A stretch of DNA of 40,116 bases from Nostocoides japonicum T1-X7 (lineage in GTDB: Bacteria > Actinomycetota > Actinomycetes > Actinomycetales > Dermatophilaceae). Under the pieces are notes generated by a model. It was not told the DNA's origin and ran no database searches. It saw only the letters and a list, made by a program, of their open reading frames with translations. A program made the translations under genes and the position numbers. Every line of letters starts with the position of its first letter. Position 1 is the stretch's first letter. Of the stretch, positions 1 through 6,960 are shown in pieces. The stretch lies in assembly GCF_001046855.1 (NCBI RefSeq), contig NZ_HF570958.1, positions 879,001 to 919,116 of the forward strand. The letters run 5' to 3'.

Positions 1-126
1 CGCCGCGGCCGCGGTCGTCGTCGTGGTGGGGAGGGGCACGCGAGTGGAGGACTGGGTCAGCTGGACGCCGACAGCCCCGCCGGACACGACGACGGCGGCG
101 ACGGCCGTCGCGACTGCGAGACGCAT
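1..126 (-). CDS. Secreted protein, N-terminal part only
   Basis: Reading leftwards from an ATG at 126, the frame stays open to the window edge. The 42 visible residues start MRLAVATAVAAVVVSGGAVG and continue into a Thr/Pro-rich stretch (RVPLPTTTTT). A basic residue followed by a 15-residue hydrophobic core is a plausible signal peptide, and the Thr-rich part looks like a linker after cleavage. A good ribosome site (AAGGGGGTGA) lies about 6 bases upstream of the ATG. The function cannot be told because the rest lies outside the window. It is probably an exported or wall-associated protein. Confidence 0.5.
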   Translation of the reverse strand, partial: MRLAVATAVAAVVVSGGAVGVQLTQSSTRVPLPTTTTTAAAA

Positions 127-272
127 GTCCTCACCCCCTTATCCCCTGGCGCGGTTCGGCATACACCCCAAGCGTCCCCCGAATCACGCGTGTCCGCATC
201 CTAGTCGGCGGCCTCAATGGCCTCATTGAAACCAGGAAACCCGACCGCCTCAGGAATCTCACGCCCCGTCTC

Positions 273-299
273 GGCGCGAGCGCCCGGGCGTGTCGCGCC
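273..299 (-). terminator. Possible terminator of the ROK regulator gene
   Basis: The arms GGCGCGA (273-279) and TCGCGCC (293-299) enclose a second palindrome, CGCCCGGGCG (281-290), just past the regulator's stop. There is no T-run, as is usual at this GC content. The assignment rests only on position and fold. Confidence 0.35.
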
Positions 300-309
300 T
301 CCCCGGTGC

Positions 310-1533
310 TCAGGTGGCCGGGCGGTGAGGCGTCCGCGTGCCCTCATCGATCGCCGCGTCGATCCGCCCCGGGTCGAAGATGTGGTCGGTGAGGATCGTC
401 GCGAGGCCCACCACACCCGCCATGCTGCCGAGCGTGGCCGGGACGATCTCCAGGCGCCGGGTGGCCAGCGGGAGGGAGCGGCGGTAGACGCTCTCGCGGA
501 TCCCCGCCATGAGGTGCCCGGCGGCCGCCGCGAGCTCTCCCCCGATGACGACCACCGCCGGGTTGAGCAGGCTCACCGCGTCGGCGATCCCCACGCCGAT
601 GGTGCGCCCGGCCCGGCGGACGAGCGAGGTGGCCAGCGGGTCACCGGCGCTCACGAGGCCGATGACGTCGAGGGTCGTCGTCGCCTGCCGTCCACCCTCC
701 CGCAGGTCGCGGGCGAGCGCCCAGCCCCCTGCATACGCCTCGATGCACCCGAGGTTGCCGCACCGGCATACCGGCGGCTCGTCCTCGCCCGCACGCTCGA
801 TCTGGAGATGCCCGAGGTCGCCCGCAGCGCCATCGGCCCCGCGGTAGATATGGCCGTCCGCGACGATGCCCGCGCCGATGCCCGTCGCGATCTTCAGCAT
901 GAGCATCGACGAGGCGGTGGGATGGGCTGTCGTGTGCTCGCCGACCGTCATCGCGTTGGCGTCGTTGTCCACGAGGACGGGGCAGTCGTACCGTCCGGCG
1001 AACCACGTGGGGATGGGGTAGCCGTCCCACCCGGTCATGATGGGCGGGCTCACGACGGTCCCGGTCGAGAAGTCGACCGGACCGGGCAGCGCGATGCCGA
1101 TGCCCAGCACGTCCGCAGCCGACGCGCGGACCTCGGCGAGCAGCTCGACGAAGAGCCGGTCGACCGTGGTGAGCCACTCCTGCGGGCCGAGGGTGACGTC
1201 GAGCGGAGCGCGGGTGTCCGTGCGGACCCGGCCGACGAGGTCGGTGACCGCCGCGCGCACGCTTGTCGCCCCGGCGTCGGCGATGAGCAGGACGCCGCGG
1301 TCCTCCCGCAGGTGGAACTGGCTCGGAGGTCGACCCCGGGCCGCCGTCGTGCTCCCTGCGACGAGGAGCCCCGCGGTGACGAGCGTGTCGAGTCGCGCGG
1401 CGACGGTCGCTCGGGAGAGCCCCGTCCGCTCGACGATGTCGGCTCTCGTCAGGCCGCCGGAGCGGCGGATGAGATCGAGGACGTGCCCGGCTGACCCGTA
1501 TGCCGTCGGGTAGCCCTCCGTCGTCGCGGTCAT
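310..1533 (-). CDS. ROK-family transcriptional repressor (FrcR-like)
   Basis: This 407-residue protein has an N-terminal winged helix (LDLIRRSGGLTRADIVERTG, then LSRATVAARLDTLVTAGLL). It is followed by a ROK sugar-kinase-like domain with the nucleotide loop DAGATSVRAAV, the sugar-binding LVDNDANAMTVGEH and the ROK zinc motif around CRCGNLGCIEAYAGG. ROK regulators with a HTH usually repress sugar genes and are released by a sugar ligand. The gene is divergent from the sugar transporter operon, as frcR is from frcBCAK in Sinorhizobium, so it probably controls that operon. An in-frame GTG/ATG-rich extension reaches 1665. The ATG at 1533 is preferred because it begins at the HTH domain, has GAGGGG upstream, and leaves the AT-rich control region non-coding. 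Confidence 0.88.
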   Translation of the reverse strand: MTATTEGYPTAYGSAGHVLDLIRRSGGLTRADIVERTGLSRATVAARLDTLVTAGLLVAGSTTAARGRPPSQFHLREDRGVLLIADAGATSVRAAVTDLVGRVRTDTRAPLDVTLGPQEWLTTVDRLFVELLAEVRASAADVLGIGIALPGPVDFSTGTVVSPPIMTGWDGYPIPTWFAGRYDCPVLVDNDANAMTVGEHTTAHPTASSMLMLKIATGIGAGIVADGHIYRGADGAAGDLGHLQIERAGEDEPPVCRCGNLGCIEAYAGGWALARDLREGGRQATTTLDVIGLVSAGDPLATSLVRRAGRTIGVGIADAVSLLNPAVVVIGGELAAAAGHLMAGIRESVYRRSLPLATRRLEIVPATLGSMAGVVGLATILTDHIFDPGRIDAAIDEGTRTPHRPAT

Positions 1534-1597
1534 GCCCGTATCCCCTCGCCGTCGCCGTGCCGTCGGAGACATTTGTATCAGAGTCTCATCTTTCTGC

Positions 1598-1634
1598 TTG
1601 ACAGTAGACATATTTATGTCCTTCACTATGCATA
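1598..1634 (+). promoter_or_regulatory. Divergent control region with palindromic operator
   Basis: The 147 bases between the divergent regulator and binding-protein genes hold the most AT-rich stretch nearby. A perfect -35 hexamer TTGACA lies at 1598-1603. The perfect inverted repeat GACATA-TT-TATGTC (1607-1620) sits just downstream of it, and a second palindrome TATGCATA is at 1627-1634. A repressor bound at 1607-1620 would block RNA polymerase. No clean -10 hexamer is seen at the usual spacing; TTCACT at 1622 is the best. Assigning the site to the adjacent ROK protein is inference. Confidence 0.55.
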
Positions 1635-1680
1635 AGTCATCCGGCGCCGGGCCGGTTGCCGTCACCGAAGAGAGGCACCC

Positions 1681-2721
1681 ATGACACGACTCCTCCCCCG
1701 CACCCGCGTCGTCGCCACGGCGGGGATCGCCGCATGCGCCGCGCTCGCCCTCGCGGCATGCGGCTCCGACGACTCGTCCTCGGGCAGCAGCGCAGCGGCC
1801 CAGACCGGCAAGGTGGCCGCCGTCATCAAGGGTCTGGACAACCCCTTCTTCCAGACGATGGAGTCGGGCATCAAGCAGGCCGCTTCGACGGGAGGAACGT
1901 CGGTCACGATCCAGGCGGCAACCGCCATCACGGACACCTCGGGCCAGGCGGACAAGCTGAGCGGCCTCGCAGGCCAGGACTACAAGTGCTTCATCATCAA
2001 CCCGATCACCGGCACGAACCTCGTCCAGGGTCTCGCCCAGATCTCGGCGAAGAACGTGCCGATCGTCAACATCGACAGCCCGGTGGACGCCGACGCGGCG
2101 AAGTCCGCCAACGCGAAGATCGCGACGTACATCGGCACCGACAACACGGCGGCCGGCGAGCTGGCCGGCAAGCAGATGTCGACCATCCTGCCCGGCGGCG
2201 GCAAGGTCGCCCTCATCGGCGGCATCTCCGGCGACGTGACGAGCGGGGCCCGCCTCGACGGCTTCAAGAAGGGCATCGCCTCCAACATCTCCATCGTCCA
2301 GACCGTCGCGGCCGACTGGGACCGTCAGACCGCGCTCACCAAGGCGACCGACATCCTCACGGCCCAGCCCGACCTCAAGGGCTTCTTCGTCGCCAACGAC
2401 GACATGGGTCTCGGGGTCGCCAAGGCGATCTCCAACGCCGGCAAGACGGGCCGGATCAAGGTCATCAGCGTCGACGGCAACAAGGATGCGTTCGAAGCGG
2501 TCAAGACGGGCGACCTCAGCGCCGTCGTCGCCCAGTTCCCCTACGTCATCGGCTCCATGGGCATGGAGGCCTGTGAGGCGGCCATGCAGGGCAAGACGCT
2601 CCCCCAGTCGGTCGACGCCCCCGTCCAGGTCGTGACGAAGGACAACGTCGACAAGGCGCTGTCGTCCGCCCCGAAGCCCGGTGAGAGCTACACCGACCCG
2701 TTCGCGGAGCTCCTCAAGTGA
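1681..2721 (+). CDS. Sugar ABC transporter substrate-binding lipoprotein (FrcB-like)
   Basis: This 346-residue lipoprotein has a basic start and hydrophobic core, then a lipobox LAAC with Cys27 as the predicted lipid anchor, followed by a Ser-rich linker. The mature part is a type-I periplasmic binding fold of the ribose/fructose/xylose group. Seen are VAAVIKGLDNPFFQTMESGI (first strand and helix), IINPITGTN, IGTDNTAAGELAG and GFFVANDDMGLGVAKAI, all typical of the sugar-binding cluster. It would bind a monosaccharide at the outer membrane face and deliver it to the permease. AGAGAGG precedes the ATG. It is the first gene of a five-gene operon. The ligand cannot be read from sequence; the neighbouring epimerase suggests a ketohexose. 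Confidence 0.92.
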   Translation: MTRLLPRTRVVATAGIAACAALALAACGSDDSSSGSSAAAQTGKVAAVIKGLDNPFFQTMESGIKQAASTGGTSVTIQAATAITDTSGQADKLSGLAGQDYKCFIINPITGTNLVQGLAQISAKNVPIVNIDSPVDADAAKSANAKIATYIGTDNTAAGELAGKQMSTILPGGGKVALIGGISGDVTSGARLDGFKKGIASNISIVQTVAADWDRQTALTKATDILTAQPDLKGFFVANDDMGLGVAKAISNAGKTGRIKVISVDGNKDAFEAVKTGDLSAVVAQFPYVIGSMGMEACEAAMQGKTLPQSVDAPVQVVTKDNVDKALSSAPKPGESYTDPFAELLK

Positions 2722-3722
2722 CGACCACCCGGACCGACACCGCCACCCCCTCTGCGCCGACCGCTCAGCGGGCCCGCGCGGGAGGACTGATCCGCTGGGT
2801 CCTCGACCCCGCCAACCTGGCCGACTGGGCGGCCCTCGTCGGGCTCGTCGTCCTCGTCGTCGTCTTCCAGGCGCTGAACTCCAGCTTCCTGTCCGCCGGC
2901 AACATCCAGTCGATGCTCGTCGCAGCAGCCATCCTCGTCGTCCTCGCCGTGGGCCAGACGTTCGTCGTCGCCACGGCCGGGATCGACCTGTCCATCGCCT
3001 CGGTCATGACCTTGGCCGCGGTCGTCTTCGGGACGGTCTTCGCCTCCGGCGCGGGCCTTCTCGTGGCAGCGCTCGCCGCCCTGGCGACGGGTGCGCTCGT
3101 CGGCCTCGCCAACGGACTGGTCATCTCCAAGGGACGGATCACCGACTTCATCGTCACCCTCGGGACGCTGTCGGCGGCCTCGGGCCTCGCCCTCATCATC
3201 GCCGACGGCAAGCCCCGCACGATCATCAGCGGTCCCCTGCTGCGGCTCGCGACCGGGCACGTGGGCATCTTCGGCTACTCCTTCCTCATCGCGCTCGTCA
3301 TCGCGGTCGTCGCGCACGTCGTCCTCTTCCACACCCGGTTCGGCACCTATGTGCTCGCCACCGGCGGCAACGCGGAGGCCGCGAGCGCGACGGGTGTCCC
3401 GACGGCGCGCATCAAGACGGCGGTCTACGTGATCGCCGGCGTCCTCGCCGGCATCGCCTCGATCCTTCTCGTGGCCCGGGTCGGCGCGGCAGAGCCGGCC
3501 GCGAACACCGCGTTCCTCCTCAACTCGGTCGCCGCCGTCGTCCTCGGTGGAGTGAGCCTCTTCGGCGGCCGGGCGACGATCGTCGGCCCGGTCATCGGCG
3601 CCCTGCTCCTCACGGCACTCGTCAACGGCCTGACCCTCCTCGGGGTCTCGCAGTTCTACCAGCCCCTGTCCGTCGGCGTCGTCGTCGTGCTCGCCGCCTT
3701 CCTCACGAGGTTCCAGAAATGA
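2718..3722 (+). CDS. Sugar ABC transporter permease (FrcC-like)
   Basis: This 334-residue inner-membrane protein belongs to the branched-chain/ribose-type permease family (BPD_transp_2). After a short cytoplasmic N-terminus, about nine hydrophobic segments run from near residue 37. Family landmarks are GQTFVVATAGIDLSIASVM in the first third, the cytoplasmic loop TRFGTYVLATGGNAEAASATG that couples to the ATPase, and VLGGVSLFGGRATIVGPVIG near the end. The GTG start overlaps the stop of the binding-protein gene (GTGA), so the two are probably translationally coupled. The protein would dimerise and form the sugar channel with the following ATPase. Confidence 0.92.
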   Translation: MTTTRTDTATPSAPTAQRARAGGLIRWVLDPANLADWAALVGLVVLVVVFQALNSSFLSAGNIQSMLVAAAILVVLAVGQTFVVATAGIDLSIASVMTLAAVVFGTVFASGAGLLVAALAALATGALVGLANGLVISKGRITDFIVTLGTLSAASGLALIIADGKPRTIISGPLLRLATGHVGIFGYSFLIALVIAVVAHVVLFHTRFGTYVLATGGNAEAASATGVPTARIKTAVYVIAGVLAGIASILLVARVGAAEPAANTAFLLNSVAAVVLGGVSLFGGRATIVGPVIGALLLTALVNGLTLLGVSQFYQPLSVGVVVVLAAFLTRFQK

Positions 3723-4534
3723 GTGACACCACGGCCGCCCCCGCGGTCCCACTGATCCACGACGTCCCCGCCGACGCCATCCTCACCGTCGAGGACGCCG
3801 CCATCGCCTTCGGGCAGGTGCGTGCCCTCAAGGGCGCCTCCATGCACGCACGACGCGGTGAGGTGACCGCCATCGTCGGCGACAACGGCGCCGGCAAGTC
3901 CACCCTCATCCGCTGCATCAGCGGGGTCCACGCGCCCGACAGCGGCCGGATCACCTTCGACGGTCATGAGGTCGAGTTCAAGACTCCGCACGCGGCCCGC
4001 GACGCCGGTATCGAGACGGTGCACCAGAACCTCGCACTCGTCGAGGACCTCACGGTCTGGCAGAACCTCTTCCTCAACCGGGAGATCGTCCGCGGCGTCG
4101 GCCCGCTCCGCCTCCTCGACCGGCGGGCGATGCGCAGCCGCGCCGACGAGATGGTGTCCAGCCTCGCCGTCAACGTCCCGGCCGTCGGGTCGCGGGTGCG
4201 GCGCCTCTCGGGCGGGCAGCGACAAGCGGTGTCCATCTGCCGGGCGGCAGGCTTCGCCTCCAAGCTCATCATCATGGATGAGCCGACGGCCGCGCTGGGG
4301 GTCCAGGAGACCGCTCGCGTCGAGGAGCTCATCACGCGGTTGAAGTCGGAGGGCCACGCCATCCTGCTCATCAGCCACAACTTCGCCCAGGTGCTGCGGC
4401 TCAGTGACGCGGTGTGGGTCATGCGGGCCGGGCGCTGCGTCGCCGGCCGACGGACCGCCCAGACCGACGGCGACGAGATCGTCGGGCTCATCACCGGCGC
4501 CCGGGCGGGAGACATCCCCGTCGAGGCCGCGTGA
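3719..4534 (+). CDS. Sugar ABC transporter ATPase (FrcA-like, single domain)
   Basis: This 271-residue protein has one complete ABC domain: Walker A GDNGAGKST, Q-loop HQNLALVEDL, signature LSGGQRQAVSICRA, Walker B LIIMDEPTAAL and switch His in LLISHN. Ribose-type systems (RbsA) have two fused ATPase domains of about 500 residues. The single-domain length here is that of FrcA and would act as a homodimer. The ATG overlaps the permease stop (ATGA), again indicating coupling. It powers import of the sugar bound by the lipoprotein encoded two genes upstream. Confidence 0.93.
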   Translation: MSDTTAAPAVPLIHDVPADAILTVEDAAIAFGQVRALKGASMHARRGEVTAIVGDNGAGKSTLIRCISGVHAPDSGRITFDGHEVEFKTPHAARDAGIETVHQNLALVEDLTVWQNLFLNREIVRGVGPLRLLDRRAMRSRADEMVSSLAVNVPAVGSRVRRLSGGQRQAVSICRAAGFASKLIIMDEPTAALGVQETARVEELITRLKSEGHAILLISHNFAQVLRLSDAVWVMRAGRCVAGRRTAQTDGDEIVGLITGARAGDIPVEAA

Positions 4535-4581
4535 CCCGACCCCGTGCATACGACCCCCGACCGACAAGACCAAGGACCATC

Positions 4582-5469
4582 GTGACCCCTCCACCCACCA
4601 GCCCTCTCGGCATCCACGCACTCGTCTGGGTCGGCGACACGTCGCCGGACAGTGTGCGGTACGCCGTCGAACGCACCGCGGCCTGCGGCTACGACCTGCT
4701 CGAGCTCTCCCTCCACGACTCCGTGAACCTCGACCGGGAGGCGACCCGGAAGCTGTTGCAGGAGAACGGCCTTCGTGCCGCCTGTTCTCGGGGCCTGGCC
4801 CGGGACGCCGACGTCTCGAGCGACGACCCGGAGGTCGTCGCTCGGGGAGCGGAGCTGCTCCACGAGTCGCTCGCCGTCACCGCCGCCATCGGCGGCACGG
4901 TCCTCACCGGAGCGCTCTACAGCGCGTTCGGCAAGGCGCCTGCCCCGCTGACGGCCAAGGGACGGGCCAACGTCGTCTCGGTCCTGCGCGAGCTCGCCGA
5001 GGAGGCCGCGTCCCACGAGGTGACCCTCGGCCTGGAGATCTGCAACCGCTACGAGACCAACGTCGTCAACACGGCCCGCGACTGCCTCGTCCTCGCCGAC
5101 GACATCGGGGCGGACAATGTGATGGTGCACCTGGACACCTACCACATGAACGTCGAGGAGGCCGATCTCGTGACTCCGGTGCGCGACCTCGGCGAGCGGC
5201 TCGGCTACGTCCACATCGGGGAGAACCACCGTGGCTACCTCGGGTCCGGTCACATCGACTTCCCCGCGTTCTTCGGCGCGCTCGTCGAGATCGGGTATGC
5301 CGGGCCGATCACCTTCGAGTCCTTCTCCTCGGCCGTCGTCGCCCCCGGGCTGAGCAACGACCTGGCCATCTGGCGCAACCTGTGGGACGACGGGGAGGAC
5401 CTCGCCCGCGCCGCCCACGCCTTCGTCAGCGACGGGCTGCGGTCCGCCTGGGCCTCGTCGGCGGCGTGA
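4582..5469 (+). CDS. Ketose 3-epimerase-like TIM barrel (D-tagatose/D-allulose 3-epimerase family)
   Basis: This 295-residue protein of the AP-endonuclease-2 / sugar isomerase TIM-barrel superfamily starts at a GTG with AAGGAC 6 bases upstream, 47 bases after the ATPase gene. Four metal ligands of D-tagatose/D-psicose 3-epimerases fall at expected positions: Glu152 in LEICNRYETNVVNTA, Asp185 in HLDTYHMNVEE, His211 in YVHIGENHRGYLGSG and Glu246 in ITFESF. These match the numbering I recall for the Pseudomonas cichorii enzyme (E152, D185, H211, E246). Such enzymes interconvert ketohexoses at C3, for example allulose and fructose. A polyol/inositol-pathway isomerase is less likely because NRYET and LDTYHMN are hallmarks of the epimerases. 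The true substrate is inferred. Confidence 0.83.
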   Translation: MTPPPTSPLGIHALVWVGDTSPDSVRYAVERTAACGYDLLELSLHDSVNLDREATRKLLQENGLRAACSRGLARDADVSSDDPEVVARGAELLHESLAVTAAIGGTVLTGALYSAFGKAPAPLTAKGRANVVSVLRELAEEAASHEVTLGLEICNRYETNVVNTARDCLVLADDIGADNVMVHLDTYHMNVEEADLVTPVRDLGERLGYVHIGENHRGYLGSGHIDFPAFFGALVEIGYAGPITFESFSSAVVAPGLSNDLAIWRNLWDDGEDLARAAHAFVSDGLRSAWASSAA

Positions 5470-6191
5470 GCGCGATGACCGGCACGGGCGGCCTCGACGC
5501 ACTCGTCGAGGCCGCCCTCTCGCTCGTGCCACCGGACGATGCACCGGGCCGCGCGGTCGTCGGCATCGCGGGCGCACCGGGTGCGGGCAAGACGACCCTC
5601 GCCGAAGCGCTCGTGGAGGCGGTCGCCGAGCGATGCGGACCGGCATACGTCGCTCATGTCCCGATGGACGGCTTCCATCTCGCCGACGCCCAGCTCGACC
5701 GGCTCGGCCTGCGCGACCGCAAGGGTGCGCCGGACACCTTCGACGCCGAGGGGTATGCGGCGACGCTCGCCCGGCTGCGGAGCGAGACCGGCGCTCCCAT
5801 CTACGTCCCCGGCTTCGAACGCGATCTCGAGCAGCCGATCGCCGCTGCGCTCGTCGTCGAGCCGACGGCGCGTCTCGTCGTCACCGAGGGCAACTACCTC
5901 CTCCTGCAGGAGGACCGATGGCGCCGAGCCCGGGCGCAGGTCGACGCCGTGTGGTTCGTCACGTGCGACGACTCCCTGCGGGTGGGCCGGCTCGTGGAGC
6001 GCCATGTCCGCTTCGGGAAGACGCCGGACGGGGCCCGCGAGTGGGTGCTGCGCTCCGACGAGGCCAACGCCGCGCTCGTCGCGGCCTCCGCGGGCGCTGC
6101 GGACCGGGTCGTCGTCAACGCCGCCGACGGCTGGCGGCTCGGGCCCTGCCGACGACCGGACCCGACCCCGGTGTCTCGAGCCCGCTCCTGA
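5466..6191 (+). CDS. P-loop sugar/nucleoside kinase (FrcK-like)
   Basis: This 241-residue kinase belongs to the uridine kinase / pantothenate kinase-like P-loop group. Walker A is GIAGAPGAGKTT, MDGFHL carries the acceptor-site Asp, and LVVTEGNYLLL follows strand 3. FrcK of the rhizobial fructose operon belongs to this group. A GTG at 5466 overlaps the epimerase stop (GTGA). An ATG in frame at 5475 is the alternative, and neither has a clear Shine-Dalgarno site, so coupling is likely. It probably phosphorylates the sugar delivered or epimerised by the upstream products. The product (1-phosphate or 6-phosphate) cannot be told. Confidence 0.82.
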   Translation: MSAMTGTGGLDALVEAALSLVPPDDAPGRAVVGIAGAPGAGKTTLAEALVEAVAERCGPAYVAHVPMDGFHLADAQLDRLGLRDRKGAPDTFDAEGYAATLARLRSETGAPIYVPGFERDLEQPIAAALVVEPTARLVVTEGNYLLLQEDRWRRARAQVDAVWFVTCDDSLRVGRLVERHVRFGKTPDGAREWVLRSDEANAALVAASAGAADRVVVNAADGWRLGPCRRPDPTPVSRARS

Positions 6192-6193
6192 CG

Positions 6194-6230
6194 CCGACGA
6201 CGCTTCCGGCGCAAAGCAGTCCGTCGTCGG
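6194..6230. terminator. Hairpin between convergent kinase and response-regulator genes
   Basis: Perfect 9-bp arms CCGACGACG (6194-6202) and CGTCGTCGG (6222-6230) with a 19-base loop begin two bases after the kinase stop. The hairpin lies in the 70-base gap between two convergent operons, so it could serve both directions. Confidence 0.4.
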
Positions 6231-6261
6231 TCGGGTGCCGGGCACCGAGGCGCGCGAGAGG

Positions 6262-6960
6262 TCACCCGTGCCGATCGGCGTCGATGCGGTGGGAGGTTGC
6301 GAGGGGCCCGGGCCATCGGTCGGCGCTCAGGTGCCTCACGACGGCTTGGACGCGCCGGTGGGCATCCGGTGTCAGCTCGAGGCCGAGGATGTCGTAGATG
6401 TGGGAGACGTGGTGGACCACGGACTTCTCCGAGAGGGAGAGCTCCCGGGCGATGGCCGCATTGCTGTATCCCCTCGCCATGAGACCGAGCACGCGCTCCT
6501 GCCGGTCGGTGAGTCCTTCGGTGGCCGCGCGAGGGGCGCCGGTCATGAGGAGCGACACGACGTCGGGGTCGATGACCGTCCGGCCGTGGGCCACCGACCG
6601 GAGATCCGCGAGGAACTGGTCGACGTCGGCGACCCGCTGCTTGAGCAGGTAGCCGATGCCCGTCGCATGGTCGCGCAGGAGATCGACGGCGACCCCGCGC
6701 TGAGCGTGATGGGAGAGGACGACGACCCCGATCTCGGGCCATCGCGCCTTGACCCGCGCCGCCGCCCGCAGGCCCTCGTCCCGGTGGTCGGGCGGCATCC
6801 GGATGTCGGTGACGACGAGGTCGGGCCGGTGATGCTCGGTCTCGCCCACCAACTCCTCTTCGTTCGCCGCCATCCCGACGACGGAGAACCCGGCACGCTC
6901 GAGGAGCAGGACGAGGCCGTGGCGCATGAGCGCCTCGTCCTCTCCTAGGACGACACGCAT
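6262..6960 (-). CDS. NarL/FixJ-type response regulator
   Basis: This 232-residue regulator has a receiver domain (residues 1-120) with the acidic pair in LGEDEA, phospho-acceptor Asp52 in VVTDIRMPP, and the conserved Lys in YLLKQRV. A LuxR-type helix-turn-helix follows (LTDRQERVLGLMARGYSNAA, then recognition helix SEKSVVHHVSHIYDILGL). The ATG at 6960 overlaps the 3' end of the kinase gene by 16 bases, so the pair is co-translated. Phosphorylated by its partner kinase, it should bind DNA as a dimer. The divergent intergenic region at 8709-8826, with its perfect inverted repeat, is a candidate target. Confidence 0.92.
   Translation of the reverse strand: MRVVLGEDEALMRHGLVLLLERAGFSVVGMAANEEELVGETEHHRPDLVVTDIRMPPDHRDEGLRAAARVKARWPEIGVVVLSHHAQRGVAVDLLRDHATGIGYLLKQRVADVDQFLADLRSVAHGRTVIDPDVVSLLMTGAPRAATEGLTDRQERVLGLMARGYSNAAIARELSLSEKSVVHHVSHIYDILGLELTPDAHRRVQAVVRHLSADRWPGPLATSHRIDADRHG

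Noticed and set aside
217..1494. Plus-strand 425-codon frame opposite the ROK regulator
   Set aside because: The ROK domains on the minus strand are unambiguous; the plus frame is Arg/Asp-rich without any recognisable motif.
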